Origin: Deuterostichococcus epilithicus
Taxonomy: Eukaryota > Chlorophyta > Trebouxiophyceae > Prasiolales > Stichococcaceae
DNA length: 64,000 nt
Assembly: GCA_033439295.1 (NCBI GenBank)
Contig: JAVTLE010000005.1
Coordinates: 980,501 to 1,044,500 of the forward strand
Reading direction: 5' to 3'
Shown: positions 1 to 11,285 of the stretch, one piece after another
Position numbering within the stretch: the first letter of the stretch is position 1
Layout of the letters: each line of letters starts with the position of its first letter
Notes under the pieces: model-generated
What the model saw: the letters and a program-made list of their open reading frames with translations, nothing else
What the model was told of the DNA's origin: nothing
The model's database searches: none
Translations under genes and position numbers: made by a program

Positions 1-2448
1 GGCGGCACAGCCCCACAGCGCTGTGTGAACACAAAAGACGTGCAGATGCTTCTCTGCTCTCTCTTTCTGAGAGGTTGTCGTGCTGTGAAACCTGCATGGC
101 AGAGCCCCGGTGTCTCCTGCCCAAATCATTGCACAGGACGTGCTGACCATAATAACATATGGACTGCATGTCAAGAGCATAAGGGTGGCACGCACCGGGA
201 TGGTCGGCGACAGCAGCTCCTTGCCAGTCGCCAGGTCCACCACGTGCAGCGTGAACTTCTCGCCGCCCACGGTGTCGACGGCATACGCCAGCCGCGAGTG
301 GTCTGGCGACACCTGCACTTGCAACAGAGACAGCCAGGCCGTCTCATTGCTCTTTGCATGAGTGTGGAGGATTGATGCTAATAAGTTCTCCATTGCATTT
401 GACTGCGCACCTCGAAGCCGCCAACCATGTAGAAGGAGTGCTTGGCGGCCTGCGCGTTCTCGTCTAGCAGCACCTCCTCCGGCGCGCTGTCGTCCATGGC
501 GTCAGTTTCTGCACGCCAGACCAGGGTTCCACAGCTTCAGCGTCGACAAACCATTGCAGCAGTGCGTTCTCGTTCAAGAGCACCTCGCGCTGGCATCCGT
601 GGCGTCAGTTTCTGCACGCCAGAGGAGTGCCATGATTGATTTTAGACTCGGCAGGTGTAGGGGGCGAGCGCATTCTCGTCCAATAGCAATTCCTTTGGCG
701 CACTCACATCCGTGATGATTGGTGCTAAAGGCAGAGTGCCACTGTGTCAGCATGGTCAAGCAAATGCAGCGATGTTACCAGCGCACACCAGCATGTGCCA
801 CCCGCAAGGTGCCGGCATCAAGGCCCACGATTTGTCTTGCCAGATCAGAATTTCGTATGTAAGCACGGCGGAAGGGATTACGGGCAACAGCTCAGCATCA
901 GGAATCGACGCAGACGCACCGCTGGGCGGGCTGGCACCCTGCTGCAGCGCCCGCCGGCAGTGCACCCTGTACTGGCCGCCCTCAATGGTGCGGGAGTAGT
1001 AGAACCATGGCCCATGCCGCTGCGGCGCGGACTGGTCCGCTTCCTGGTCGCAGAATGGCAGGCACTCGGCATTCGTGTTGGGGCCAAACACCCTTGAGAC
1101 CGGCTGAGGAAGCTACTACGCTAGACACTCTGGGTGTCAACTGCGCTCTGCCAGGCCCCGCTTGTCAGATGCGCGCCTGCCTTCTGATTCGTTACAAAAG
1201 AGACTTTGGCCACATGAGTTCGGGTGTAAGTCGGCTGGCCATGCGGATGTTTCAACAGGAAACAGGCACCTGTGTCGGTCGAGTGCTTTCAGGTGCCTAC
1301 CTGGATGCGGCCGCGGAGCTCCTTGTACAGGTCATCCTGCAGCGCCTCCGTATCGGCCAGCGCCGCCTTTGCATGGGCCGTTTCTGCCTTCAGGTGCGCA
1401 ATGACCTGAGCGCCGACACAGAAAGCGTTCTTGCAATCACCCGCGATGCACCCTCCTCTGATGCAGAGTGCAAGCAACAGACACCTAGGGCACCGGACAC
1501 CTATTTGTGGCGAGTGGTGGCTGGAGCGGAGCAGCTTCAGTCTTGAAGTACGGGTGGACATGCTGCAGGCTCCACAGACTAGGCGGTCACCTCGGGCGCC
1601 TTTCTGTCATCGTCCCTGAGCCAATAGTAGGGATCTGTCCTTTCATCGTTGTGCATGAGCAGTTGCTTGGGCTCCCGCACGGCCTGGGGTGCTTGCAGCG
1701 CCTCTGCATGGAACATGTGAAACATCGCACATGGTTTTCCTCTCATGGCGACTGGCGGCCGGATGCAATTGGTGGTGTGGCAACTACGCCGCTGAATGGA
1801 GTGACGAGACGTGATGCAGAGGCCCACCTAGCCGTGCCTGCTCCAGCTCTGGCTGCCGCACCGCCTCGTCCACAGCTGCTGCTGCAATGTGCAGCACCCG
1901 CTGCTTGGCGGCATCGTGTACGCCTGTTGCATGGACGACCATGCTGGATTTGTCCAATCGAGGAATTGCATACTCCGACTGACAAGGATGCGTAGCACCA
2001 TCCGCGGCACGTTATGCGGTATGTGAGGATCAATTCCATGATTGCAAACATGCTTGCCGCCCCTGACGCCTGTCGCAGCATGCACAGCATGCATAGTGAT
2101 CCGACCTGCCGGCGCCCAGTTGCGGAACAGGTAGCCGTGGCCATGGTGCGTCAAGCAAGTGATGAGCGAGCGCTGCTGCTGCGAGCTCGCGAGCGCTGCA
2201 TTGCTGCGTAGAATGGCGCTCAGTTCCCGCCGCGCCACCGCCCTGCGAAGTTCAAAGCACATATGCGTGTTCCAAATGTGCATCACCGATCATCGAAGAG
2301 TAATCTGGATCACAAAACATACCGGAAAATTGGCTTGTTTGCAGAGCGTCAGCAAAGTCATCGGAGCTTGTCAGCACCTGCTGAGGGCGAATCCGACTGC
2401 CACGCCCGCGCCTGCGGAGAGAGCGATGATAGCTCCCTTCTGATTCAT
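1..2448 (-). CDS. oligopeptidase B-like S9 serine peptidase, 5' part only
   Basis: A prolyl-oligopeptidase family (S9A) protein that would cleave peptides after basic residues. Only the N-terminal half is here; the gene runs off the left edge, so the catalytic Ser-Asp-His residues are not visible. Recognisable exons in order are: a start at 2448 (MNQKGAII) followed by a hydrophobic stretch; a helical segment near 1836-1940 (VHDAAKQRVLHI); 1579-1703 with the family motif DPYYWLRDDDRK; a segment near 1290-1400 (AHLKAETAHAK); 880-1047 with FYYSRTIEGGQYRVHCRR; 425-509 with EEVLLDEN and FYMVGGFE; and 170-335 with VSPDHSRLAYAVDTVGGEK, the start of the beta-propeller. Exon phases join consistently from 2448 to DPYYWLRDD. 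The extension of about 110 residues before the usual start, with its hydrophobic helix, suggests a membrane anchor or targeting signal; that is inference. Confidence 0.85.
454..717 (-). repeat. three tandem, diverged copies of an oligopeptidase B exon start
   Basis: The exon encoding SAPEEVLLDEN (about 425-509) and its 3' splice acceptor are followed upstream in the gene by two further copies. A 24-bp block is identical at 497-520 and 600-623 and spans the acceptor. The second copy (about 566-623) is out of frame. The third (about 665-717) still encodes SAPKELLLDENALAPYT before a stop. The extra copies lie in the intron before the working exon. Confidence 0.7.
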
Positions 2449-2836
2449 GATTGACATCGTGTATAATAAATTTTGTCCGCACGTATCGCCATTGCCGATT
2501 GGCATCGTGTTTTCCGGAAGCTGGGGACTGTCCAACCCAGCAATCCCCGGCACGGCTTGCGACGATTGCTCAGTTTCAGCATGCAGCTCTCAGCGCCAGA
2601 TTGACAGTTCACAAGCGCTCGTGACGTACACGCAAGAGGTTGGGGAGCTTTTCGTGCGAAGGCGGGTCTTTACGAACTGAACGCCTTGCGGACTGGTGAT
2701 CTTGCCAATCAGTTTTTCGCAGAAGCAAGCTTCGATCACGGTGACACCAGATAGTGCGTAATACAGATATCTCGCCTACTGCATGCGCACAGCCTGAACG
2801 ACGGCCTGCCAGCCCTGTTGAACACTCAAGGGCGCC
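2449..2836. promoter_or_regulatory. divergent promoter region, oligopeptidase / V-ATPase F
   Basis: This 388-bp gap separates two genes read outward in opposite directions, so it must hold both 5' UTRs and both promoters. It has an A/T-rich stretch near 2460-2475, but I see no clear TATA box or operator. Confidence 0.5.
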
Positions 2837-3925
2837 ATGGCTGCGGTTGTGCAGCAGCAGGAGGGCTCCCTGATCGCTGTCATCGGCGATGAGGTGGGAG
2901 CATTCGGCGTCATTACCAGCCTTCCTCCAGAGCTCCAGACTGTCAAGTCGCGGCAGCTTCAGTCCTGGCATTTGAGGCCGAGTGTTTAGGTTTTGCGGCT
3001 GGTGTTGCACAGTCTGACACATGCTGCAGCCTGTCACGACGGTCTCGAATATGGGGGGGAGCTTCATCTCGTCAATGCGGCAATGTCGCAGATACACTGC
3101 CGCGCAGGACACGGTCACGGGATTCCTGCTGGCGGGCGTTGGCAGCGTCGACCTGCGGAAAAACACAAATTTCCTGGTCGTCAACGACAGTGAGCTTCTC
3201 TTTCCGTTGCACAGTTTCTGCCGTCCTTTGAGGGCAACTGACATCAATCACACCTGTCAAGACTGATGTTGATGTGGCAGCCCCATCGGCGGTGCCTCAT
3301 GACTGTCTGACTTTGGCACGCAGAGACGACCGTGAAGCAGATTGAGGACACTTTCAAGGACTTCACGAACCGGGACAACGTGGCCATCGTCCTCATCAAC
3401 CAGTTTGTAAGCAGCTCCTGTGGCCTCCGAGAAATCGCAGGACCATGTGCTCGCTGCCTAGGAACCTGTGGATGCTTAGCTGCCGCGAGATTATGCTGCG
3501 CCTGAGCGCATTGCACCACCTGCAGGTGGCAGACCTCATCCGCCACCAGCTGGACAACTTCAAGCAGGTGAGGGGAGTTGCCGCCAGTGTGGCTATAAAG
3601 TCAGGCTTCTGCTTTCGGACATCCTGTTGGATTGCCCTCCTCTGCTGTAACCTGTGCACCATGCTGACGGCTTCCGAAGTGTTTGCCCTGCAGCCCACGC
3701 CAGCGGTGCTGGAGATCCCCAGCAAAGACATGCCCTACGACCCTTCGAAGGACTCAATACTGTGAGTCTCATTGCTGTGAGATTGCTGTCCCGCCTCGAG
3801 CACTCCAGCCACGTGCATACAGATTAAATTGCCACTGCATTGCAAAGACAGTGTTGCAATGTGAAGCTGACGGTGCGTCTCCCTGCTGCAGGTCGCGTGT
3901 TAAGTTCATGTCTGGCGAGGGCTGA
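2837..3925 (+). CDS. VHA-F: V-type proton ATPase subunit F
   Basis: Subunit F belongs to the central stalk of the cytosolic V1 sector and couples ATP hydrolysis to proton pumping into the vacuole. Six exons give a 121-aa protein, the normal family length: 2837-2893, 3108-3189, 3324-3406, 3526-3567, 3694-3761 and 3892-3925. Phases agree at every junction. Signature segments read in order are EGSLIAVIGDE, DTVTGFLLAGVG, LRKNTNFLVVND, IEDTFKDFTNRDNVAIVLIN, LIRHQLDNFKQ, PAVLEIPSKDMPYDP and SRVKFMSGEG. The start is the first ATG before the conserved core. All introns are GT-AG. The gene is divergent from the oligopeptidase and convergent with the DUF155 gene. Confidence 0.97.
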
Positions 3926-4086
3926 GACTCAACCATTGCCGAATGAAGGCTGTAGGTATTTGTGTTAATTTGGTGTTTGCTGGGCTAGACTTGTGGGCGC
4001 CTGTGTTCTCCTCAAGGCGAACGAATACTTCAGACAAGCAATCAAATACTGCAGAACACAACACGACGGGCATGTTTGTCGCCTGC

Positions 4087-6696
4087 TCAAACCACACGCG
4101 TGGCCATTTCGTACAAGCTGATTGCAATCTCGGCCCCGATCAGGATGATGATGGTCTGCATGGGCACCCCAATGACCTTCAGTCTCTGCAAGAGTCTGCC
4201 ACCGCAGTCGGCCAACAGTGCTGCCAATGGAGGGGCATGCACGCAGACAGCCACACCTATCAGCATTTTTTGATAAATATCACGCACCCATTCGAGTGTG
4301 TCGGACTTGGAATGTTGCCGCAGCTCCAGGAAGTACTTGAGGCTCGACTGGACCAGCTCCAGCTGCAACAGAATGAAATATCCTCTTCCAGACCTGTAAC
4401 GACACACGACTGGCAGCCGACTTCAACCCATAGTAATGGAGCCACGGACACACAAAATTGCTCACCTTGTCCTCGATTGTTTCGAAGCGCGCCTCCACGT
4501 CAAATTCCCGCCGCAAATACTCCCAGATCCGCCCGTACCTGGGTACACCACTCGAAGGTCAGCACACGATTCTACCCCATGAGCTGCAGATCGCGGACAA
4601 GGACAGGTGCTGCTGTGGTGAGTTCAGGGTTATAGCCAAATCCCACAAAGAATAGGCTGGGGGCGCGGTGTGCATCATTGTCGCACACCGTGCCGCATGC
4701 AGCCTGTGCCCATGGAAAGATGGCTCACTGGCTAGTCTTCCAGGCGATGTCGTAGTAGTCAAGCAGGCCAAGCTTGGTTATGATGTCCGTCAGGATGAGG
4801 TTGTTCTGGGCCACCTGCAGCGACAGCATGGCGCAATTTGTCTGCGAGCTGCACGAGCTGCAATGCATACCAGCCGTTTCGTGCAGCTCGTCACACGAAC
4901 GGCTCAGGCGCGTCAGGCACACTGCATGTTGCACTGGAGGCGAGCACACGTGTTCTGGAATTGCCCGCCGCCACAGCGATGCTGAGCGGAGGGCAGACCG
5001 GGAGCAGCTTGGGGCGCCATGAAGGGCGGACCAGTTTGAGCAGCTCGTCCTTGCTGACGCTGGCCGACAGGTTGCCGGTCTTCTGCATCTCCAGGTTCAT
5101 GTTCACGAAGATGTCGAGCATGCGCTCCACGTTCCTGCGGGGGCACAGCATGTGAAGAGGTAATATGAGGTGGCGTCACCGGGTTTCAGCTGTGAATCTG
5201 GATACCTACCAGTTGAAAGCTCGACTTCAGGGCCCGAAGGCTTGCCTGGTCTGAGCACAATCCCTCTCTGGAACGTGCACGAGGAAGCGTGTGACAGCAG
5301 CGCCACGACTAGGAGGACCCCAGCACCTGGCGTAGAAGTCGAGCGCGACAGACTGCCCAAGCACCGCGGAGATGACGCGTATGTTGCTCCAGTCCAGCTG
5401 CCGCAGCTTGATGTGCTCTGGGCTGTGGATGCTCCACACCTGCGGGTTTGAGGCTCACTCTGAACCAGAACAGATCTCTGTGAAATTGCATGTCGTCAGG
5501 CTGGATCGTGCTCGACAGGTGGGAGAGCAAAGAGGGCTGGGGCGGGCCTCTCACCTCCATGTCTGGCCGTATTCGGATCATCATCTCTGCACAGTCAGCA
5601 TACCTATGTCAAGCTCGGCTGCTGCAGCTGCAGCTCCTGCGAGCAGGCTCGCCCACGAGCCTGACAGCGCATCATGGCTCGGTACATGAGGGCACTGCAG
5701 CCACATCGTACTGTAGTCTCTCGCAGTCATGTAAAGCCATACGCGTACCTTCGACATACTCCTCGTGCACCGTCTGCTTCGTAAACTCGCGGCACATGTT
5801 GAGCAGCGCCTGGGTCAGCAGGTCCGACTGGGCGTTGAAGATGACCACGCTGCCGTAGGAGAAGGCCATCATGTACGTCTCCATTGGCAGTCCCTGTTCA
5901 ATCCGCACAGCAACGCTCAACACCATCAGCAGCGTCCGCACGACACATGCTCGACCAAGGGCAGCGTTACATGCAGTGGGGGCTGCATTGTTTCTGCACA
6001 TATTTTGCATCGCCAACTGAATAAGGCGCATGACACCTTTGCCTTCTCTGCCTGTGTGTTCCAGGAGGCAGGGCCATGACAATTCTGGCGCCGCAAGCAG
6101 CTCACCGTCGTGTGCTCCTTCTCTGAGACGCGCTGCCCCTTTCGCAGGCAGATGAGCGTGCTGTCGTTCTTTGCGGATGAGAACTGCGTGGGAAAGTCCT
6201 CCCGATGGGCCCGGCTCCGCAGGCCGGCGATGTCAATTTTGCTGCCTGTGCAATGCACACACGACGTGTCAACTGCCAGAGGAAACATGTGCTTGTCTGC
6301 ACAGGCAGCTCGTGCGATCAGCATGCTCTGATGGTGTCGCACGAACTTTCTTGTGCACGCCGCACCAATGTAGTAGGCCTTGGCAGCGAAAGGCATCTCT
6401 GCCGGGCCCTTGGCAAGCGCCTTCGAGATGATGTCTGGCGGCCGGTCCGCAGCGACCATCGTGACTCGTGGCTCAGCCACCACCCGGTGTGAGTCGGACT
6501 TTGATGTCGCTGTGCGCCGCTGCAGGCTGCCGGCGCATCCGCCGCTGCCGTCGCAGGGGAAGCATCCAGCCGCCAGCCATCCTGTCAGCGAGACTGCGTG
6601 GCTTATGACTCTGGGCGCCTCGAGCTGCAGCCCTAGCTGACTGGCTAGGTGGATGACCTCCTGTTGCCGGACGCTGTTCCTGAAAGGGTGCAGCAT
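4087..6696 (-). CDS. RRG: DUF155 protein, RMD1 / RETARDED ROOT GROWTH family
   Basis: Members of this family (yeast RMD1/SIF, plant RRG) are membrane-anchored, often mitochondrial proteins; their biochemical role is unsettled. Segments seen from N to C terminus are: PFAAKAYYIG; SKIDIAGLRSRAH; METYMMAFSYGSVVIFNAQ; EHIKLRQLDWSNIRVISAV followed by LGQSVALDFYAR; VERMLDIFVNMNLEMQKTGN; LTDIITKLGLLDYYDIAWK; YGRIWEYLRREFDVEARFE; LKYFLELRQHSKSDTLEW; and a C-terminal transmembrane helix around TIIILIGAEIAISLYEM. The last two exons are 4288-4362 and 4087-4185, both in phase. The start is uncertain: 6696 opens the longest frame, while 6459 (MVAADRPPD) is an internal alternative. Confidence 0.88.
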
Positions 6697-6991
6697 CCTT
6701 CAAATGGCGACCTGAGAAACTTGCTCCAGAAATGCGACGAAGCTCAAGTGCTGTCACGTGAACGGGTATGCGCTTCACGCCTTGCGGTTTTAGCGCGTGA
6801 AAACATCAGCTCACGGTGCCGCATTGCCGACTGTGCTTGTGCATGGGCCAGCCAAAACCCTATGACTGCATTCGGCATTCTTGGAACGGGCAACAGGCCG
6901 ATATCAGCTTGGCAGTGTAACACAGCATCATGCGGAACTTCTTTGCCCTTCTTGCCGTATAGAACGACCTGTTGCCAGCGGCTGGGGCGCC
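6697..6991. promoter_or_regulatory. divergent promoter region, DUF155 gene / ankyrin-MCAT
   Basis: This roughly 295-bp gap lies between two outward-reading genes. It should hold both promoters, but I see no defined element. Its size depends on two uncertain start codons. Confidence 0.35.
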
Positions 6992-9900
6992 ATGAGGGAC
7001 ATGACGGCGACGGGGAGGTGCGCTGGCCGAAGTCGAGCGGCCAGTATGGCGAAGAACATTGCATCCTGGAAGCCTGCTAAGCCATGAAGCGGGGCTATTG
7101 ACGCTCGTACGGATCGTTAGAAATGGAAGGCGTCGCCAGTGACTTTGTGCGTCACCTTTTTCGAGCAGGTACCCTCCCCAGCCCCGGTTTGCTCCCTTCG
7201 CCTTCTACTCGGCGGTGCGGCTGGGCGATCCGGAGCAGCTGGCGCTAATCACCGAGACTGATCCCTACTTCCTGACCCAGGACAACGGCGCCGGCGCGCC
7301 GCTGCACTTTGCCACCACCTACAAGCAACTCGACATGGTGCGCCCGGCAAACTACAGCTGCCTGGGCCAAGGCTCGGCCCTGGACATCTTTGATGCAACC
7401 TGGTCGTGCATTAGAACATATCAGAGCGGTGTGACGCCTAAGCTCAGCTGGTGGGTGATGTGCGCCCATACCCTTCATGATCACCTCTGCACCACGACTG
7501 CCGCTAGTCATGCGGCGGCATGGTGCAGCTTTAGACAAAACTCCAGTCGTCCTCACAGAAATGTTTTAAACCTTACCGCAGATGCACCACCTGCTGAACA
7601 TGGGGGCGGAGGTCAACCAGCGAGATGAAAAGGGGTTTACCCCCCTGCACCGCGCGGCCTACCTGGCGCACTACGACGGCTACCTGGAGCTCTACGAGTA
7701 CCTCCTGGTGCGCTGCTTTGCATGCGATGCTGCTTCACATCAGCTTGATATACTGTCACGTCTAGTCTTGACTCTGCAACCTCTTCTTGCGCCATCAACA
7801 CCATCGAGCCTCGCCCCGCCAGCTGAGGCGTATATGCCTGGAGGGGGAACACCAAGGCTGCGGACCGACATGTGTACGGCGGCTGTCAAAGCCAGGCAGA
7901 CTCCCGGACAGGACAGCTCCTCTTGCGTCCGCAGAGCCGCGGCGCGGACCCGTCCATCAGGACGGAGGACTACGACAAGTACCTCAACCCCGGCTGCAAG
8001 ACGCCACTCGCGGTAGGGCATCATCATGCCGAATCATCATCTTAATTGTAGGCTGGACGTCCTGCAGGGAGACAGGCATCCCCTATGGCACAGCCTGACA
8101 CGCTTCGGGGCAATCTGTGTCCACGAGTGCGGTTAGACAAGGCCCGCAGAGGTGGCACAGCATGGCATGTGGCGCCTGGCAATGGGATGTGACATGTGTG
8201 CGAGCTCGTGTGTCCATGCTCCTCGCAACCAGGTGGCATCGGAGGACCTCAAGATCCGGGCGCGCCTGGTGGCGCTGGACGAGCTGTACGGAGACACGCC
8301 AAAAAAGCGGGAGCCGCACCCCGACATCGGCTGCTGGTGGACGCTGTACGACTATGGGGTGGATGTCGTCAAGGGCTGGGCGCGCGACTACAAGCACCCC
8401 TACCCAGGTGCTTGCATGTTCACCCTTCACCCAGCTGCGGAACAGGCTCCGAGCGCATATCGTCTGACATTGTGGGGTAGCCTCGTAGGGCCGCACAGCA
8501 ATTTGAGTGTGGTGGTGGCGGATCCCCCCCCCCTCGATCCGCACGTCCGCGGTTCGGCGGTGTGCAACATGTATTGCGCCAGAGGTCCGAGCCGCACTAC
8601 AGGTAACTATAGTGATAGTGGGTGAGGACACAGCCTGGACGCCTGCACACAGGGCAGAGGAGGGCAACACTTTCAGTCCCAGGCAGTCAGCCCTCCCTGG
8701 TGTGTGCGGCGCCTGCGCAGAGGAAATCCGGAGGGCACAGGAGCTGGTGGAGCGCAAGGCGGCCAAGGCGGAGCGCCGCCGCAAGAAGGCGGCGGCCGGC
8801 AAGATACAGGAGCTGTCCGCCACCGGCGCCGCGCCCCTGGCCTTGGCGGCCGGCGATAATGGCGCGAAGGCGGCCGGCGCAAACGGCGCGAAGGCAGCCG
8901 CCAAAGGGCTGGCGCAGCCGCCCTCTGTGCCGGCGACGCCTATAGCGTTTGTGTTCCCCGGCCAGGGCTCCCAGGTCGTGGGCATGCTGAAGGTGAAGCC
9001 AGGTAGCAGGTTACATGTGTCAGCGGTGTGACAGTGCAGACCCCGATGATCTGCCATGTTGCATGTTGCAGCGCGTGAGGTCCTGAGGGCTACGGGCAAG
9101 CAGCCGTCTTTCGAGCAGACAGGAGTTGCGCTCCCAAAGCGAGCGTGACCCTCCAAGCCGTCTGCAGGCGACAAAGGACCTACCGGCAGTGGCCGAGATG
9201 CTGAAGAAGTCGAACGAGGTGCTGGGCTACGACCTGCTGCAGCTCTGCCTCGAAGGCCCCAAGGAGAAGCTGGACGAGACCAGGCGAGCCGTCCTGACAG
9301 GGTCCCAGCCAAGCTGTGGTGCAATTGATGCCATGCACGCCCTCGTGTCTTCCCGTCGTGAGCACAGCCGGGGCTTCTCCGGTGGGCTCACGAGCTGCGA
9401 CAGCCTACGAAAGTTACGGCGTCAGCAGACCTGCTAGAGGTTAGCTCAATGTGTGGCGACCTATCGTGCAGGTATGCGCAGCCGGCGCTGTTCGTTGCGG
9501 GGCTGGCGGCGGCGGAGCAGCTGCGGACAGACGCCCCCGACATGGTGGCGGGCTGTTCCGCGGTTGCAGGCCTGAGCTTGGGCGAATACACCGCCCTGGT
9601 GTTTGCTGGCGCCCTCAGCTTCGAGGACGGCCTCAAGGTGCCAACGCTGTTGGGTGATACCTCATGCGGGCCACTCTGGCGGGCGAGCTCTGTGAGGGCA
9701 TACATGCACCTGAGGCGGGCATTAGTCCGCTGCAGCCGCTCAATAATCAACACATTGAATGATGCCAATGGTTTGTCAGGCAACGCCGCCTCGTTTGGAG
9801 AAGTTCTGGCGAGGCTTGCTGTCGTCTCCGAGTAGGTCGTGAAAGCGAGGGGGGAGAGCATGGCGGCGGCTGCGAAACAGGGCGACCCGCACGGCATGCT

Positions 9901-10806
9901 GTCGGTCATCGGCCTGTCCGACGCTGACCTTGAGTCAGTCATCGCGGAGGCCCGAAACAGCGGTTCCATCTCAATCGACGCCGTATGCCAGCTGGCCAAC
10001 TACCTATTCCCTCAGGTGCAGCAGACTTGAGTGTCCTCGTCCTCTCGAAGTTCGGGAACTACCCGCTGGACGCGGCATGTGTGCCTGACGGACTGAAGGT
10101 TGCCGCAGCGTCGGCAGCCGCTGGGAGTGCTGTTAGTCGCCATGGTGCAGCTGCCTTCTGTGCACCCCAAGATGATGCATGGTGTTGATTTTGTTTTGAT
10201 TGGGTATCTGCGACAGGGTCGCGTGGTGTCGGGCCACAATGCGGCGTTGGACGTGGTGCAAGAGGCCGCCGTCAAGAAGGGCGCCCTCAAAGCTGCACGC
10301 CTCGCCGTCAGCGGCGCCTTTCACACGCCGCTCATGGACCCCGCGCGCGAGGCACTCGTCAAGGTGCGGCTGTAGCGGATTCCTGCTGCAAATCTGCTTG
10401 GGACGTGTTGGAGATCAGAATCCGCGGCCACAGCAAAGGCATGCAATAGTGAATGTGGCTCTGCATGAACTGCTTGAACAAGCAGGTGGAGCTCCGGCGA
10501 GCCTGTATCAGAGGTAGTTGACATGACGCCCCGCACGTGCAGGTGCTCGCGGAGGTGAAATTCAACGACCCTCGCGTACCGGTGTACTCCAATGTGACCG
10601 CGGCGCCTCTGGTGTCGGCCGCTGACATCCCCGCCATGCTGGCGCGGCAGCTGGTGGAGCCGGTGCAGTGGGAAGCCACCCTGAAGGCCCTGGTGACGGG
10701 CGGCAAGACGCAGCTGTTCGAGCTGGGTCCCGGCGCGCAGATCAAGTCCATGATGAAGCGCATCGACAACGGAGTGTGGAAGGGCTTCAAGAATGTGGCG
10801 GCCTGA
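6992..10806 (+). CDS. MCAT: ankyrin repeat - malonyl-CoA:ACP transacylase fusion
   Basis: Malonyl-CoA:ACP transacylase (FabD type) loads malonyl groups onto acyl carrier protein for type II fatty acid synthesis in plastid or mitochondrion. Eleven exons give about 572 aa, all in phase: 6992-7017 (inferred), 7169-7337, 7582-7707, 7935-8012, 8233-8407, 8721-8992, 9168-9283, 9472-9637, 9836-10015, 10217-10363 and 10543-10806. Residues 10-150 hold ankyrin repeats (GAPLHFATTYKQLDM, GFTPLHRAAYLAHYDG). A conserved linker (HPDIGCWWTLYDYG) and a Lys/Arg/Ala coiled segment follow. The transferase part has the FVFPGQGSQ loop, the nucleophile elbow GLSLGEYTAL with the plant-type Leu, the catalytic His in SGAFHTPLM, and the C-terminal ELGPG. 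The intron after 9283 has a GC donor. No obvious transit peptide is visible on the inferred first exon. Confidence 0.93.
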
Positions 10807-11285
10807 AAAATATAGATCTGGTCAGCTGGCCGCCGGCTGGCTTCGGACGCAGACACATGCACAGAAGCCTGCGTGATGCTGTCAGGCGATCAGGCATGGG
10901 TACTTGACAAGAAAGCATTGAAGAGTCAGGGTTGCTGCGGCCACTGCACTGGGTGTGGCCGCTGCCGGAGTGGCTGTTGACTTTTATTGCAACCTTCATG
11001 GCATACACAGGTCATCCTAGGAACAGCTTGGCTACCTAATGATGTTCCCAGATAGAATGCAGATCACTGCAAAAGAAGCACCTCTGACGAAGTTCCTGAC
11101 TCACGGCGCGATGCACACAAAACCAGCTGACGACACACGACTTCAATTGCAGAGGAACAGGACATGGCACAGTCGTACTGCAGGCGCACAGCGCTGCAGC
11201 AATGCCGTCAAACCCACCGACAGAATTAACAGTCCTCGAGCCGTCTTCATATCAATGGCCCCCCGCAGCAGGCTGAGGCGCAGCC
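10807..11285. other. convergent intergenic region, MCAT / CLN3
   Basis: The 479-bp gap between two gene 3' ends should contain both 3' UTRs. I found no gene in it. Confidence 0.5.
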
